DNA of 55,925 nucleotides from Oscillospiraceae bacterium. GTDB taxonomy: Bacteria > Bacillota > Clostridia > Oscillospirales > Ruminococcaceae. Position 1 is the first letter of the stretch; each line of letters begins with the position of its first letter. The position numbers and the translations under genes were made by a program. Under the pieces are notes generated by a model. The model did not search any database and was not told the origin of the DNA. It worked only from the letters and a program-made list of their open reading frames with translations. The stretch covers positions 1 to 55,925 of the forward strand of contig JAFRAJ010000014.1 in NCBI GenBank assembly GCA_017405465.1, written 5' to 3'. Positions 26,810-37,375 of the stretch are shown piece after piece.

Positions 26810-27933
26810 AATAGCTCCGAGATGATCGAATTCGAGACGAGAAAACCGTCTCTGGTAAGGCGGATCCGTCCGGGTGATATTTCTGCGAGACCTGCTTTTT
26901 CACATTCGCGAAGAAAAGAAAGCTCCGGTTCTCCGAAAGATGAACCGAATCTGTCGGAGAGCGTCTGCAGATCGAGACCGTTTGAGGTCCTGAGTGATGT
27001 GATGATATACTCTTCCGCATCGACAGTGCCTTCCTCCTTAAGACAGGCCAGCGGGTCTGATGCGGGGCCGGAACCGAATACGGAGATGTAGTTCCTGAGG
27101 TCCGCAGGGAAGGAATACCTTTTTCCCCCGATGCTGGAATGAGCAGCGGGACCGAGTCCCAGCCAGCTGGCGCACTGCCAGTATTTCAGGTTGTGCCTGC
27201 TCTCATAACCCGGCCTTGCGAAATTGCTGATCTCGTACTGGGTATATCCGCAGCTGTCCATGACGCTGCAGAAAGCTCTGTAGCACTCTGCCTGTACATC
27301 ATCCTCCGGAACACCGGCCACTCCGTCAGCGAACGGGGTGCCTTCGCATATCCTGAGAAGATATGCTGAGACATGCTGGAGACCGAGAGAAGCAGCCGTG
27401 CTGGCGTCTTCTGCAGCGATCTGAGGATCTTCGAAAGGAATGCCGAGCATGATGTCCGCGCTGACATTGCGGAAACCGGCATCGTATGCATCGTTTACTG
27501 TCTGGACGGCTTCCTGGACGGAATGCAGACGGCCCAGGGCTTCAAGACAGGGTCCGTGGAAGCTCTGACATCCGACCGACAGCCTGTTGATGCCTGCGCT
27601 GAGGAAATCCCGGAGACTGTTTTTTGTTACGGTAGCTGGATTGCATTCCATACTTATCTCTGCATCTGCAGAGATATCATTCTTACTTTTTATAACATCC
27701 AGTATCTCAGAGATCTCTTCCGGCATGAGAAGGGAAGGAGTCCCGCCTCCGAAATATATCGTATCTGCTTTGACCGGATCAAAAGACAGGATCTGGTTTT
27801 TTAGTGCAGAAAGATATGTCTGTCTGAGTCCTTTTGAAACAGATACAGAGTAGAAATCGCAGTATGGGCACTTTCTGATACAGAAAGGAATATGGATATA
27901 GATACCGAACACAGGCACTTCCATGAGACTCAC
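26806..27933 (-). CDS. hemW: Radical SAM HemW-like protein
   Basis: The roughly 375-residue protein is a HemW/HemN-type radical SAM protein. IHIPFCIRKCPYCDFYS carries the CxxxCxxC iron-sulfur site, IYFGGGTPSLL is the SAM-binding glycine motif, and LSVGCQSFHGPCLEALGR and ISNFARPGYESRHNLKYW are family signatures. HemW is thought to be a heme chaperone rather than a coproporphyrinogen oxidase. I prefer the GTG at 27933, which has AAGGA seven bases upstream. ATG at 27924 is the alternative, and the longer frame to 28023 is unlikely. It is divergent from hrcA. Confidence 0.88.
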   Translation of the reverse strand: MSLMEVPVFGIYIHIPFCIRKCPYCDFYSVSVSKGLRQTYLSALKNQILSFDPVKADTIYFGGGTPSLLMPEEISEILDVIKSKNDISADAEISMECNPATVTKNSLRDFLSAGINRLSVGCQSFHGPCLEALGRLHSVQEAVQTVNDAYDAGFRNVSADIMLGIPFEDPQIAAEDASTAASLGLQHVSAYLLRICEGTPFADGVAGVPEDDVQAECYRAFCSVMDSCGYTQYEISNFARPGYESRHNLKYWQCASWLGLGPAAHSSIGGKRYSFPADLRNYISVFGSGPASDPLACLKEEGTVDAEEYIITSLRTSNGLDLQTLSDRFGSSFGEPELSFLRECEKAGLAEISPGRIRLTRDGFLVSNSIISELL

Positions 27934-28052
27934 GATAAGATCCTTTTTGCTGAATATATAAACATTATAAATGAAGTCTGCATACAAAACAGCATCAGAA
28001 GTCCGGCTATGTCCTGTCTTCATGCTGAATTGAGAAAAATATGTGAACAGGG

Positions 28053-28080
28053 TTGACTTTTAACGGGGTTGGTATATTAT
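28053..28080 (+). promoter_or_regulatory. Promoter of hrcA-grpE-dnaK-dnaJ operon
   Basis: TTGACT is followed after 16 bp by TATTAT, eight bases upstream of the CIRCE element. Confidence 0.7.
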
Positions 28081-28087
28081 ATAGTTG

Positions 28088-28114
28088 TTAGCACTCGATA
28101 GGTCAGAGTGCCAG
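28088..28114. promoter_or_regulatory. CIRCE element, HrcA operator
   Basis: TTAGCACTC-N9-GAGTGCCAG matches the CIRCE consensus TTAGCACTC-N9-GAGTGCTAA at 16 of 18 positions. It lies between the promoter and hrcA, so HrcA should autoregulate the operon. Confidence 0.93.
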
Positions 28115-28137
28115 TCGCAGAAGAACGGAGGGACACA

Positions 28138-29151
28138 ATGGATATCAGCAACAGAAAACAGCTTATCCTTACCAAGATAGTGGCCCTGCACACCGATTCA
28201 GGTGATCCTGTGGGATCACACCTGCTTCAGGAGTATCTTGACACTTTATCGGTATCGACTGCTACGCTGCGCAATGAGATGGCGCAGCTGACTGCCATGG
28301 GACTTCTTCAGCAGCCTCATACCTCTGCGGGAAGGATACCCACAGAGATGGGTTACAGATATTTCCTGAACAACCTGATCAGGACCATCGCACCCACCTC
28401 CAGGGAAAAGAGATCCATAAACGATGAGATCGAGCAGATGGATTCCGACCCCGACAAAGCTGCAGAGATGGCGGCGGTGTCGCTCGCAAAGCTCTCAGGA
28501 CTCGGAGCGGTAACTACGACTCCGGTCGGAACAGAGATGCAGATGAGCTACTACGAACTCATCAAGATCGGAAGATACGATACAGCGGTAATGGGAGTTA
28601 CCAATCTCGGCGCTATAAAGAGCCGTGTCTGCAGGACGGCGGATGAACTGTCTGTGCAGGAACTCCAGAAGATACAGAACGCACTTAACGGATCGCTGAG
28701 ATTCGTATCAGCTGAAGACGTCACAGATGATCTGCTGGCAAAGGTACTGTCGGATATGGGAGAAGGAAACGAATCTGCAAAGACTGTGATTAGCGCAGCT
28801 GCTCAGCTGCTGAACAGCCTCGGAGAAGTCAGAGTATCGAGAGCCGGACAGAGAAACCTGCTGAGGTTCTGGGAACTCTCGGACAAGGTCGAGCAGGTAG
28901 TAAGGCTATTTGAAGAAAAAGACAGACTGGCAAGACTGCTCTCCAAAGACGGAGATATCGATTGCTATGTCGGATCCGAGATCGGAGAGTCCTACAGCGC
29001 ACTGAGCATGGTGGTGGGAAGGTACAGAGTGGCAGGAGGCGGTCACGGCGGTGTCGCAGTGATCGGGCCGGTAAGGATGGATTACACCAGGATCATTCCG
29101 GAACTCAAGACCTTCTGTGACAGAATGAGTGAAAAACTGATGAACAGATAG
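28138..29151 (+). CDS. hrcA: Heat-inducible transcription repressor HrcA
   Basis: The 337-residue protein has the N-terminal winged helix (TKIVALHTDSGDPVGS, then STATLRNEMAQL and the PHTSAGRIPTEMGYRYF motif that is diagnostic of HrcA) and the C-terminal dimerisation domain with GGGHGGVAVIGPVRMDY. It represses heat-shock genes at CIRCE sites and depends on the GroEL chaperonin for activity in studied Bacillota. GGAGGG precedes the ATG at 28138. It is the first gene of the chaperone operon and is followed by grpE after eight bases. Confidence 0.96.
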   Translation: MDISNRKQLILTKIVALHTDSGDPVGSHLLQEYLDTLSVSTATLRNEMAQLTAMGLLQQPHTSAGRIPTEMGYRYFLNNLIRTIAPTSREKRSINDEIEQMDSDPDKAAEMAAVSLAKLSGLGAVTTTPVGTEMQMSYYELIKIGRYDTAVMGVTNLGAIKSRVCRTADELSVQELQKIQNALNGSLRFVSAEDVTDDLLAKVLSDMGEGNESAKTVISAAAQLLNSLGEVRVSRAGQRNLLRFWELSDKVEQVVRLFEEKDRLARLLSKDGDIDCYVGSEIGESYSALSMVVGRYRVAGGGHGGVAVIGPVRMDYTRIIPELKTFCDRMSEKLMNR

Positions 29152-29159
29152 GAGCAGAT

Positions 29160-29756
29160 ATGATATCGGACGAAGAAAAGAAGGAACAGACGGTTCCCGA
29201 GACTCAGGAAGAGGAGAATAAGGAGACAGTACCTGAAGATCTCCATGAGGATAAGGAGAACGAAAAAAGTTCCAAGAAGAATAAAAAGAAGAATGACTCC
29301 AGGATAGAAGAACTGGAGAAAGAGAAGGAAGTCCTCAAGAAAAGCAACGAAGAACTATCAGACAAGTTCCTGAGAAAGGTCGCAGAGTTCGACAACTACC
29401 GGAAGAGGACTGAGAGAGAAAAACTCGAAAGCGTATCACTGGGAGTATCCAGTGCCCTTCAGGGGATCCTGCCGGTATATGATGCACTTTGTCTAGCGGC
29501 TGAGAACGAATGTACTGACGAGACTTACAAGAAAGGCGTCGAGATGACGCTGCAGACTTTCCGCAATGCACTGGAAAAGATGGGTGTCACAGAGATGGAT
29601 GTGCTGGGTAAGCCTTTCGATCCGCAGTATCACAACGCTGTGCTCTCTGACAGTGTGGAAGGAGCAGAAAGCGGTACGGTCACCAGAGTCCTGCAGAGAG
29701 GATTCATGCAGGGAGACAAGGTTTTGAGATGCGCAATGGTGGCGGTAGCAGAATAA
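29160..29756 (+). CDS. grpE: GrpE nucleotide exchange factor
   Basis: The 198-residue protein has a highly charged N-terminal coiled coil, then the GrpE core: KVAEFDNYRKRTEREK, followed after the middle helices by LEKMGVTEMDVLGKPFDPQYH and the C-terminal LQRGFMQGDKVLRCAMVAVA beta domain. It accelerates ADP release from DnaK. An AGGAG site overlaps the end of hrcA. Size and order are standard for the HrcA-class operon. Confidence 0.95.
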   Translation: MISDEEKKEQTVPETQEEENKETVPEDLHEDKENEKSSKKNKKKNDSRIEELEKEKEVLKKSNEELSDKFLRKVAEFDNYRKRTEREKLESVSLGVSSALQGILPVYDALCLAAENECTDETYKKGVEMTLQTFRNALEKMGVTEMDVLGKPFDPQYHNAVLSDSVEGAESGTVTRVLQRGFMQGDKVLRCAMVAVAE

Positions 29757-29793
29757 AACATGACTTTACCGGCCAGGATGGCCGTTAAGATAG

Positions 29794-31674
<1,881 letters not shown>

Positions 31675-31691
31675 TAACAGCTTGGAGCATG

Positions 31692-31726
31692 ACAGGCGGA
31701 CGGCGCACAGCCGTCCGCAGGCCTGT
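31692..31726 (+). other. Intercistronic hairpin between dnaK and dnaJ
   Basis: CGGACGGC pairs with GCCGTCCG (loop GCACA), with outer ACAGG/CCTGT pairing. There is no T tract, so this is more likely an RNA stability or processing element, or an inhibitor of dnaJ initiation, than a terminator. Confidence 0.55.
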
Positions 31727-31737
31727 AAATAAGTAAA

Positions 31738-32922
31738 ATGGCAGAAAAGAGAGATTACTATGAGGTGCTGGGGATAAACCGGAACGCCAGTGCAGACGAG
31801 ATCAAGTCTGCGTTCCGCAAACTCAGCAAGAAGTATCATCCGGACCTCAACCCGGACGATCCGACAGCGGAAGATAAGTTCAAGGAGATCAACGAAGCTT
31901 ATCAGGTATTGTCGAATCCCGAGAAAAAGCAGAGATATGACCAGTACGGGCATGCAGGCGTAGATCCTAACTACGGTGCAGGCCAGGGCTATGGCGGATT
32001 CAATGCATCCGGATTCGGAGATCTGGATCTCGGAGATATATTCGGCTCATTCTTTGGCGGAAGCGGTTTCGGAGGATTCGGCGGTTTTGGAGGTACAAGA
32101 ACTGCAAACCCGAACGCTCCTCAGAAGGGCAGAGATATCTTTGTGGATATGACGCTCTCCTTTATGGAAGCTGCCAAAGGATGCAGCAAGACTGTTTCGA
32201 TAAAGACTACGGAAACATGCGACCACTGTCATGGAACCGGAGCTGCTGAAGGCACGACGCCCAAGACCTGTCAGAGATGTCACGGTACCGGACAGGTAGT
32301 GACAGAACGCAGGGGAATGATGGGAACCATCATGAGGCAGACGACCGTTTGTCCGGAATGCCGCGGAACAGGAAAGACTATCGAGAAGCCCTGCACTCAC
32401 TGTAACGGAACAGGTGAGAAACCGGTCACAAAGAAACTTAAGGTGGATATCCCCGCTGGTATCGATTCTGAGGAGAGCATCCCGCTCAGAGGATACGGCA
32501 ATGCCGGTAAGAACGGCGGACCTGCCGGAGATGCCTACGTGGAAGTCAGAGTCCAGAGCGATCCGATGTTCCAGAGAAGCGGATATGATGTCGCGGTGGA
32601 ACTTCCGGTAAGCTATGCCGATGCGGTGCTCGGAGCTGATGTAGTTGTTCCGACGATCGACGGAAAGATCAAGTTTACGGTTCCGGAAGCGACTCAGAGC
32701 GAGACTGTATTCAGACTGAAAGGCAAAGGGATCCCAAATCCTCACAGAGGCGGAAGGGGAGACCAGTATGTCACAGTAAGGATCGAAGTCCCGAAGAAGC
32801 TTACCAAGGAGCAGAAAACGCAGCTGAGGGAGTTCGACAGCAGTCTGGCAAACGACAAGAACTATGATAAGAAGAAAAGTTTTGCTGACAGACTGAAGAA
32901 AGTCTTCGGAAAAGACCAGTAA
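31738..32922 (+). CDS. dnaJ: Co-chaperone DnaJ (Hsp40)
   Basis: The 394-residue type I DnaJ has the J domain with HPD ([10 protein letters not shown]), a Gly/Phe-rich linker at about residues 75-125, four CxxCxGxG-type zinc repeats ([32 protein letters not shown]) and the C-terminal substrate-binding domains. It delivers clients to DnaK and stimulates its ATPase. There is almost no ribosome-binding site before the ATG at 31738, and a hairpin lies just upstream. A terminator follows the gene. Confidence 0.97.
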   Translation: MAEKRDYYEVLGINRNASADEIKSAFRKLSKKYHPDLNPDDPTAEDKFKEINEAYQVLSNPEKKQRYDQYGHAGVDPNYGAGQGYGGFNASGFGDLDLGDIFGSFFGGSGFGGFGGFGGTRTANPNAPQKGRDIFVDMTLSFMEAAKGCSKTVSIKTTETCDHCHGTGAAEGTTPKTCQRCHGTGQVVTERRGMMGTIMRQTTVCPECRGTGKTIEKPCTHCNGTGEKPVTKKLKVDIPAGIDSEESIPLRGYGNAGKNGGPAGDAYVEVRVQSDPMFQRSGYDVAVELPVSYADAVLGADVVVPTIDGKIKFTVPEATQSETVFRLKGKGIPNPHRGGRGDQYVTVRIEVPKKLTKEQKTQLREFDSSLANDKNYDKKKSFADRLKKVFGKDQ

Positions 32923-32928
32923 TTATTC

Positions 32929-32964
32929 AGGCGGCTGTGCCCATTCGGTACAGCCGCCTTTTAT
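32929..32964 (+). terminator. Terminator of the hrcA-dnaJ operon
   Basis: AGGCGGCTGT pairs with ACAGCCGCCT, followed by a short TTTTAT tail, seven bases after the dnaJ stop. Confidence 0.85.
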
Positions 32965-33056
32965 GTCCGTTTTCACTGTTGGAAAAGCAAAGTGAACATG
33001 ACAGGAAAAATGATTTAGAAGTGAAGCACAAAGATGTAAAGTGAACTTTAGTGATA

Positions 33057-33072
33057 ATACTAAAGATTGTGG
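33057..33072. promoter_or_regulatory. NrdR box-like site 1
   Basis: ATACTAAAGATTGTGG matches the NrdR box consensus acaCwAtATaTwGtgt at about 12 of 16 positions. It lies upstream of the -35 box of the nrdG promoter. Confidence 0.6.
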
Positions 33073-33089
33073 TTTTTTTATCAAAATCG

Positions 33090-33118
33090 TTGAAAGAGAC
33101 CACAACATATAGTACTAT
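33090..33118 (+). promoter_or_regulatory. Promoter of nrdG-nrdD-trxB operon
   Basis: TTGAAA and TACTAT are separated by exactly 17 bp. The second NrdR box covers the spacer and part of the -10 element. Confidence 0.65.
33100..33115. promoter_or_regulatory. NrdR box-like site 2
   Basis: CCACAACATATAGTAC fits the core of the NrdR consensus (CwAtATaTwGt) closely. It overlaps the promoter spacer and -10 box, the expected position for repression of ribonucleotide reductase genes. Confidence 0.68.
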
Positions 33119-33181
33119 TAGATGCAGCTCGAGTAGGGCTGTTTTTTTCGCACTTAAACTGAACTGAAGGGGGCGGTAAGG

Positions 33182-33877
33182 TTGCAGATAGAAGGTCTTC
33201 AGAAGCTGACGCTTCTGGATTTTCCCGGAAGAGTAGCCTGCACGGTATTCACGCCGGGATGTAATTTCCGCTGTCCGTTCTGTCAGAACGCGTCTCTGGT
33301 GATTGACGCTCCATTGGTCGGAGCCCAGGATATAGAGGAGTTCTTCTCCTTCCTGTCGAAGAGAAAAGGGATCCTCGACGGAGTAGCGATCACAGGAGGC
33401 GAGCCTCTTCTGCAGAAGGACATAGACGCCTTCATTGAACGAGTCAGGGATATGGGATTCCAGGTGAAACTGGATACCAACGGAAGCTTTCCGGACATCC
33501 TGAAAGATCTGGTCGCAAGGAAGCTGGTCGACTACGTTGCTGTCGACATAAAGAACGCGCCTTCCAAGTATGAGATGACTGCAGGGTGCGCTTCGGGAAT
33601 GCTGGACAGGGTCAGGAAGACCGTGAGTTTCCTGCTGACAGATGCAGTGGACTATGAGTTCAGGACCACAGTGGTCTCCCAGTTCCATGAAGCGGAAGAC
33701 TTCAGGGAGATCGGAGAGTGGATACAAGGCGCGAAGAGATACTTCCTGCAGAAGTTCGAAGACAGCGGAGAGATCATCGAGAGCGGCCTTAGCGCGGTAA
33801 CTAAAGAGGATATGGAACTGTTCGCGGAAACCGTAAGGCCATACGTTTCAGAAGTCTCCCTCAGAGGAGTCTATTAA
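33182..33877 (+). CDS. nrdG: Anaerobic ribonucleotide reductase activase
   Basis: The 231-residue radical SAM activase has the iron-sulfur motif CNFRCPFC near residue 27 and the SAM-binding ITGGEPLL motif. The opening GLQKLTLLDFPGRVACTVFT is typical of this NrdG subtype. It cleaves S-adenosylmethionine to install the glycyl radical on NrdD, encoded 42 bases downstream. The start is TTG at 33182, with a G-rich Shine-Dalgarno region upstream; no better start precedes the conserved N-terminus. Two NrdR-like sites lie upstream. Confidence 0.93.
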   Translation: MQIEGLQKLTLLDFPGRVACTVFTPGCNFRCPFCQNASLVIDAPLVGAQDIEEFFSFLSKRKGILDGVAITGGEPLLQKDIDAFIERVRDMGFQVKLDTNGSFPDILKDLVARKLVDYVAVDIKNAPSKYEMTAGCASGMLDRVRKTVSFLLTDAVDYEFRTTVVSQFHEAEDFREIGEWIQGAKRYFLQKFEDSGEIIESGLSAVTKEDMELFAETVRPYVSEVSLRGVY

Positions 33878-33919
33878 ACTAAAAAATCACATTAAAGGTG
33901 TTTAAAGCGAGGTCAGCAA

Positions 33920-36310
33920 ATGTACAAGGTACAAAAGAGAGACGGCAAAACTGTGGATTTCGATATCACCAAGATATCGAATGCTATCAGATCTGCCTTT
34001 GAGGCTCAGGAGAAGCCTTTCCATCCGGATATAATCGACTTTCTCGCGCTGAAGGTGACTGCGGACTACACTTCCAAGATCAAGGACAACCTGATCTCGG
34101 TGGAAGATATCCAGGACAGCGTTGAGAAAGTGCTCGTACAGGCAGGATACGACGATGTTGCAAAAGCATACATCCTCTACCGCCGTCAGCACGAGAAGCT
34201 CCGCAACGTCAAAGAGACGATGCTGGATTACAAGGACATCGTAGACAACTATCTGAAGATCAATGACTGGAGAGTAAAAGAGAACTCTACCGTTACATAT
34301 TCAGTCGGCGGACTTATCCTTTCCAACAGCGGATCCATCACTGCAAACTACTGGCTGACAGAAGTATACGATGATGAGATCGCGAATGCACACCGCAATG
34401 CAGACATCCATCTGCACGATCTGTCGATGCTTACCGGATACTGTGCGGGCTGGTCCCTCAAGCAGCTCATCCAGGAAGGTCTCGGCGGTGTACCCGGAAA
34501 GATACAGTCTTCTCCGGCAAAGCATCTGGCTACGCTCTGCAACCAGATGGTCAACTTCCTCGGCATCATGCAGAACGAGTGGGCCGGAGCGCAGGCTTTC
34601 TCATCATTCGATACATACCTTGCACCGTTCGTAAAGGCCGACAACCTGAGTTATGATCAGGTCAAGAAGGCTCTTGAGAGCTTCGTGTACGGTGTGAATA
34701 CCCCTTCCCGCTGGGGAACGCAGGCTCCTTTCTCCAACATCACGCTGGACTGGACAGTGCCCAATGACCTCGCGGAACTGCCCTGCATAGTCGGCGGCAA
34801 GGAGATGGACTTCTGCTATAAGGACTGCAAAGCCGAGATGGACATGGTCAACAAGGCGTTCATCGAGATCATGATAGAAGGCGATGCTGCAGGACGCGGA
34901 TTCCAGTATCCTATCCCCACATACAGCATCACCAGAGATTTCGACTGGAGCGAGACCGAGAACAACAAGCTGCTGTTCGAGATGACCGCCAAATATGGAA
35001 CCCCTTACTTCTCCAACTACATCAACTCCGATATGGAGCCCAGTGATGTAAGGTCCATGTGCTGCAGACTGCGTCTTGACCTGAGAGAACTGAGAAAGAA
35101 ATCCGGAGGCTTCTTCGGAAGCGGTGAGTCCACCGGAAGCATCGGTGTCGTTACGATCAATATGCCCAGGATAGCTTATCTGTCACAGGATGAGGATGAG
35201 TTCTTCCGCAGACTGGACCGTATGATGGATATCTCCGCCAGGAGCCTTAAGCTCAAGAGAGAGACCATCACGAAACTTCTGGATGCCGGACTCTATCCCT
35301 ACACCAAGAGATATCTCGGGACCTTCGAGAACCACTTCTCCACGATCGGACTGGTCGGCATGAACGAAGCCGGACTCAACGCTAAGTGGATCCGCAAGGA
35401 TATGACACATGTCGAGTGCCAGGAATTCACCAAGAGAGTGCTCAACCACATGCGTGAACGCCTGTCTGACTATCAGGAGATGTACGGCGACCTGTACAAC
35501 CTGGAAGCCACTCCTGCTGAGTCAACAGCATACCGCCTTGCCAAGCATGACAAGGAGCGTTTCCCGGACATCATCACGGCAAACGAAGGCGGTACACCTT
35601 ACTACACCAACTCCAGCCATCTGCCGGTCGGATTCACTGATGACGTGTTCGCAGCCCTTGATATCCAGGACGAACTGCAGACTCTTTACACATCCGGAAC
35701 GGTATTCCATGCCTTCCTGGGCGAGAGACTGCCTGACTGGAGAAGCGCAGCTGCTCTGGTCAGAAAGATCGCGGAAAACTACAAGCTTCCGTACTACACC
35801 ATGTCTCCGACGTACAGCGTCTGCGCCAACCACGGATATATCAACGGCGAAGTGCATGAATGTCCTGACTGCCACAGTGAGACAGAGGTCTATTCCAGGA
35901 TCACCGGATATTATCGTCCGATCAAGAACTGGAACGACGGAAAGACCCAGGAATTCCTGGACAGAAAGGAATACGACCTGAGTCACTCCCATCTGACACA
36001 TGAAGTAGTAGGCCATGCTGAGCATGTCCATGAAGAACATCCTGTAGAAGAGGCAGATGCAGCTCCCGACAGGATCATACTCTTCGAGACCAGAACATGC
36101 CCCAACTGCCGTATGGCCAGAACATTCCTCGATAAAGCCGGCATAGAGTATGAAGAAGTCATCGCGGATGAGAACGAGGAAGAATGCGACAGATTCGGTG
36201 TCCGTCAGGCTCCGACGCTCGTTCTGGTAAGCGGTAAGCTCTATGACAAGATAGAGAACGTATCCAACATCAAGAAATATATAAATGAGGTCTCAGTGAA
36301 ACGTGGCTGA
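33920..36310 (+). CDS. nrdD: Class III ribonucleotide reductase NrdD with fused glutaredoxin-like domain
   Basis: The 796-residue anaerobic ribonucleoside-triphosphate reductase has an N-terminal ATP cone (about 1-90), the reductase barrel, and a C-terminal zinc-type site (SVCANHGY with HECPDCHS). The glycyl radical motif RITGYYRP places the radical on about Gly663. After a linker, an extra domain of about 80 residues begins DRIILFETRTCPNC; its CxxC (C727, C730) and the later APTLVL segment identify a glutaredoxin/NrdH-like fold. Some class III enzymes take electrons from thioredoxin or NrdH instead of formate; this fusion plus the overlapping reductase gene suggests that type. The stop overlaps the trxB-like start by eight bases. 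Confidence 0.93.
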   Translation: MYKVQKRDGKTVDFDITKISNAIRSAFEAQEKPFHPDIIDFLALKVTADYTSKIKDNLISVEDIQDSVEKVLVQAGYDDVAKAYILYRRQHEKLRNVKETMLDYKDIVDNYLKINDWRVKENSTVTYSVGGLILSNSGSITANYWLTEVYDDEIANAHRNADIHLHDLSMLTGYCAGWSLKQLIQEGLGGVPGKIQSSPAKHLATLCNQMVNFLGIMQNEWAGAQAFSSFDTYLAPFVKADNLSYDQVKKALESFVYGVNTPSRWGTQAPFSNITLDWTVPNDLAELPCIVGGKEMDFCYKDCKAEMDMVNKAFIEIMIEGDAAGRGFQYPIPTYSITRDFDWSETENNKLLFEMTAKYGTPYFSNYINSDMEPSDVRSMCCRLRLDLRELRKKSGGFFGSGESTGSIGVVTINMPRIAYLSQDEDEFFRRLDRMMDISARSLKLKRETITKLLDAGLYPYTKRYLGTFENHFSTIGLVGMNEAGLNAKWIRKDMTHVECQEFTKRVLNHMRERLSDYQEMYGDLYNLEATPAESTAYRLAKHDKERFPDIITANEGGTPYYTNSSHLPVGFTDDVFAALDIQDELQTLYTSGTVFHAFLGERLPDWRSAAALVRKIAENYKLPYYTMSPTYSVCANHGYINGEVHECPDCHSETEVYSRITGYYRPIKNWNDGKTQEFLDRKEYDLSHSHLTHEVVGHAEHVHEEHPVEEADAAPDRIILFETRTCPNCRMARTFLDKAGIEYEEVIADENEEECDRFGVRQAPTLVLVSGKLYDKIENVSNIKKYINEVSVKRG

Positions 36311-37226
36311 TAACATTTATGACATTCTTATCGTAGGTTCAGGCCCCGCCGGTCTTACAGCTGCAATATATGCCAGAAGAGCCGGCAAATCGGTCATAGT
36401 CCTCGAGAAGGAGGTCTTCGGAGGACAGATAACACACTCTCCCAAGATAGAGAACTACCCAGGATATCTTGAGATGAGCGGCAATGATTTTGCAGAGAAA
36501 CTGCTGGAGCAGGCGCAGAATCAAGGTGCAGAGATAGATCTTGCGGAAGTACTGGATGTTACTGCCGACAGTGAAGGTATCAAGCATGTGATGACAGATT
36601 CCGGAGAATATCTCTGCAAGGCTCTCATAATCGCTGCAGGATCCAAACACAGAGAGCTTGGCCTCCCCAATGAAGAGGACTTCGTCGGCAGAGGGATCTC
36701 ATACTGTGCAGTGTGTGACGGAGCTTTCTATGCCGGGAAACATGTTGCAGTCATCGGAGGAGGAAACAGCGCGCTGCAGGAAGCAGTGATGCTCGCTGAA
36801 AGATGCTCACAGGTGACTGTAGTACAGAACCTTCCTTTCCTGACCGGCGAGGAACAGCTTGCCAACAAGCTCTTCTCTATGGATAATGTGGATTTCATCT
36901 ACAACAGCGTCGTGGAAGCAGCGGAAGGCGACGGCGAGCTCAAGAGGCTGATCCTTCATAACACAGAAAAAGGACAGAGCGTACCTCTCGAGGTAGACGG
37001 AGTGTTCGTAGCTATAGGACAGCTTCCGGAGAACGGGCCGTTCCGCAATGTGGCAAAACTGGCTGTGAACGGATATATCGAAGCAGGTGAAGACTGCATG
37101 ACCGGAACACCGGGAGTCTTCGTTGCGGGAGACTGCAGGCAGAAGAATGTGAGACAGATCACTACGGCGACCGGAGACGGGGCTATAGCTGCAGTAGCAG
37201 CCTGCCGGTGGATCGATTCCAACTGA
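36303..37226 (+). CDS. trxB: Thioredoxin reductase-like flavoprotein
   Basis: The 307-residue pyridine nucleotide-disulfide reductase has FAD-binding GSGPAGLTAAIYARRAG, the redox-active CAVCDG pair, the NAD(P)H-binding VIGGGNSALQEA and a C-terminal VAGDCRQK segment. It starts with GTG at 36303 inside the end of nrdD. In this position it most likely reduces the glutaredoxin-like domain fused to NrdD, giving an NADPH-dependent route to deoxynucleotides. It may also serve free thioredoxin. A terminator follows at 37241. Confidence 0.92.
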   Translation: MADNIYDILIVGSGPAGLTAAIYARRAGKSVIVLEKEVFGGQITHSPKIENYPGYLEMSGNDFAEKLLEQAQNQGAEIDLAEVLDVTADSEGIKHVMTDSGEYLCKALIIAAGSKHRELGLPNEEDFVGRGISYCAVCDGAFYAGKHVAVIGGGNSALQEAVMLAERCSQVTVVQNLPFLTGEEQLANKLFSMDNVDFIYNSVVEAAEGDGELKRLILHNTEKGQSVPLEVDGVFVAIGQLPENGPFRNVAKLAVNGYIEAGEDCMTGTPGVFVAGDCRQKNVRQITTATGDGAIAAVAACRWIDSN

Positions 37227-37240
37227 TCATATTGATAGAA

Positions 37241-37276
37241 ACTGACCGTCATGTTATGACGGCCAGTTTTCTTTTT
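37241..37276 (+). terminator. Terminator of the nrd operon
   Basis: CCGTCAT/ATGACGG with outer ACTG/CAGT pairing is followed by TTTTCTTTTT. Confidence 0.85.
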
Positions 37277-37375
37277 GGAAGAAGTTCGGGCAGATATGTA
37301 TAATAATCTCAGTAATCATAAAACATTAGCTTAAGCCCTGAAATGTTTGATGCAGGGCTTGTCCGGAGGAGCAGG

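Noticed and set aside
33119..33181. CAGC...GGCTG followed by a T run upstream of nrdG
   Set aside because: The stem is only four or five base pairs, so a real attenuator is not convincing.
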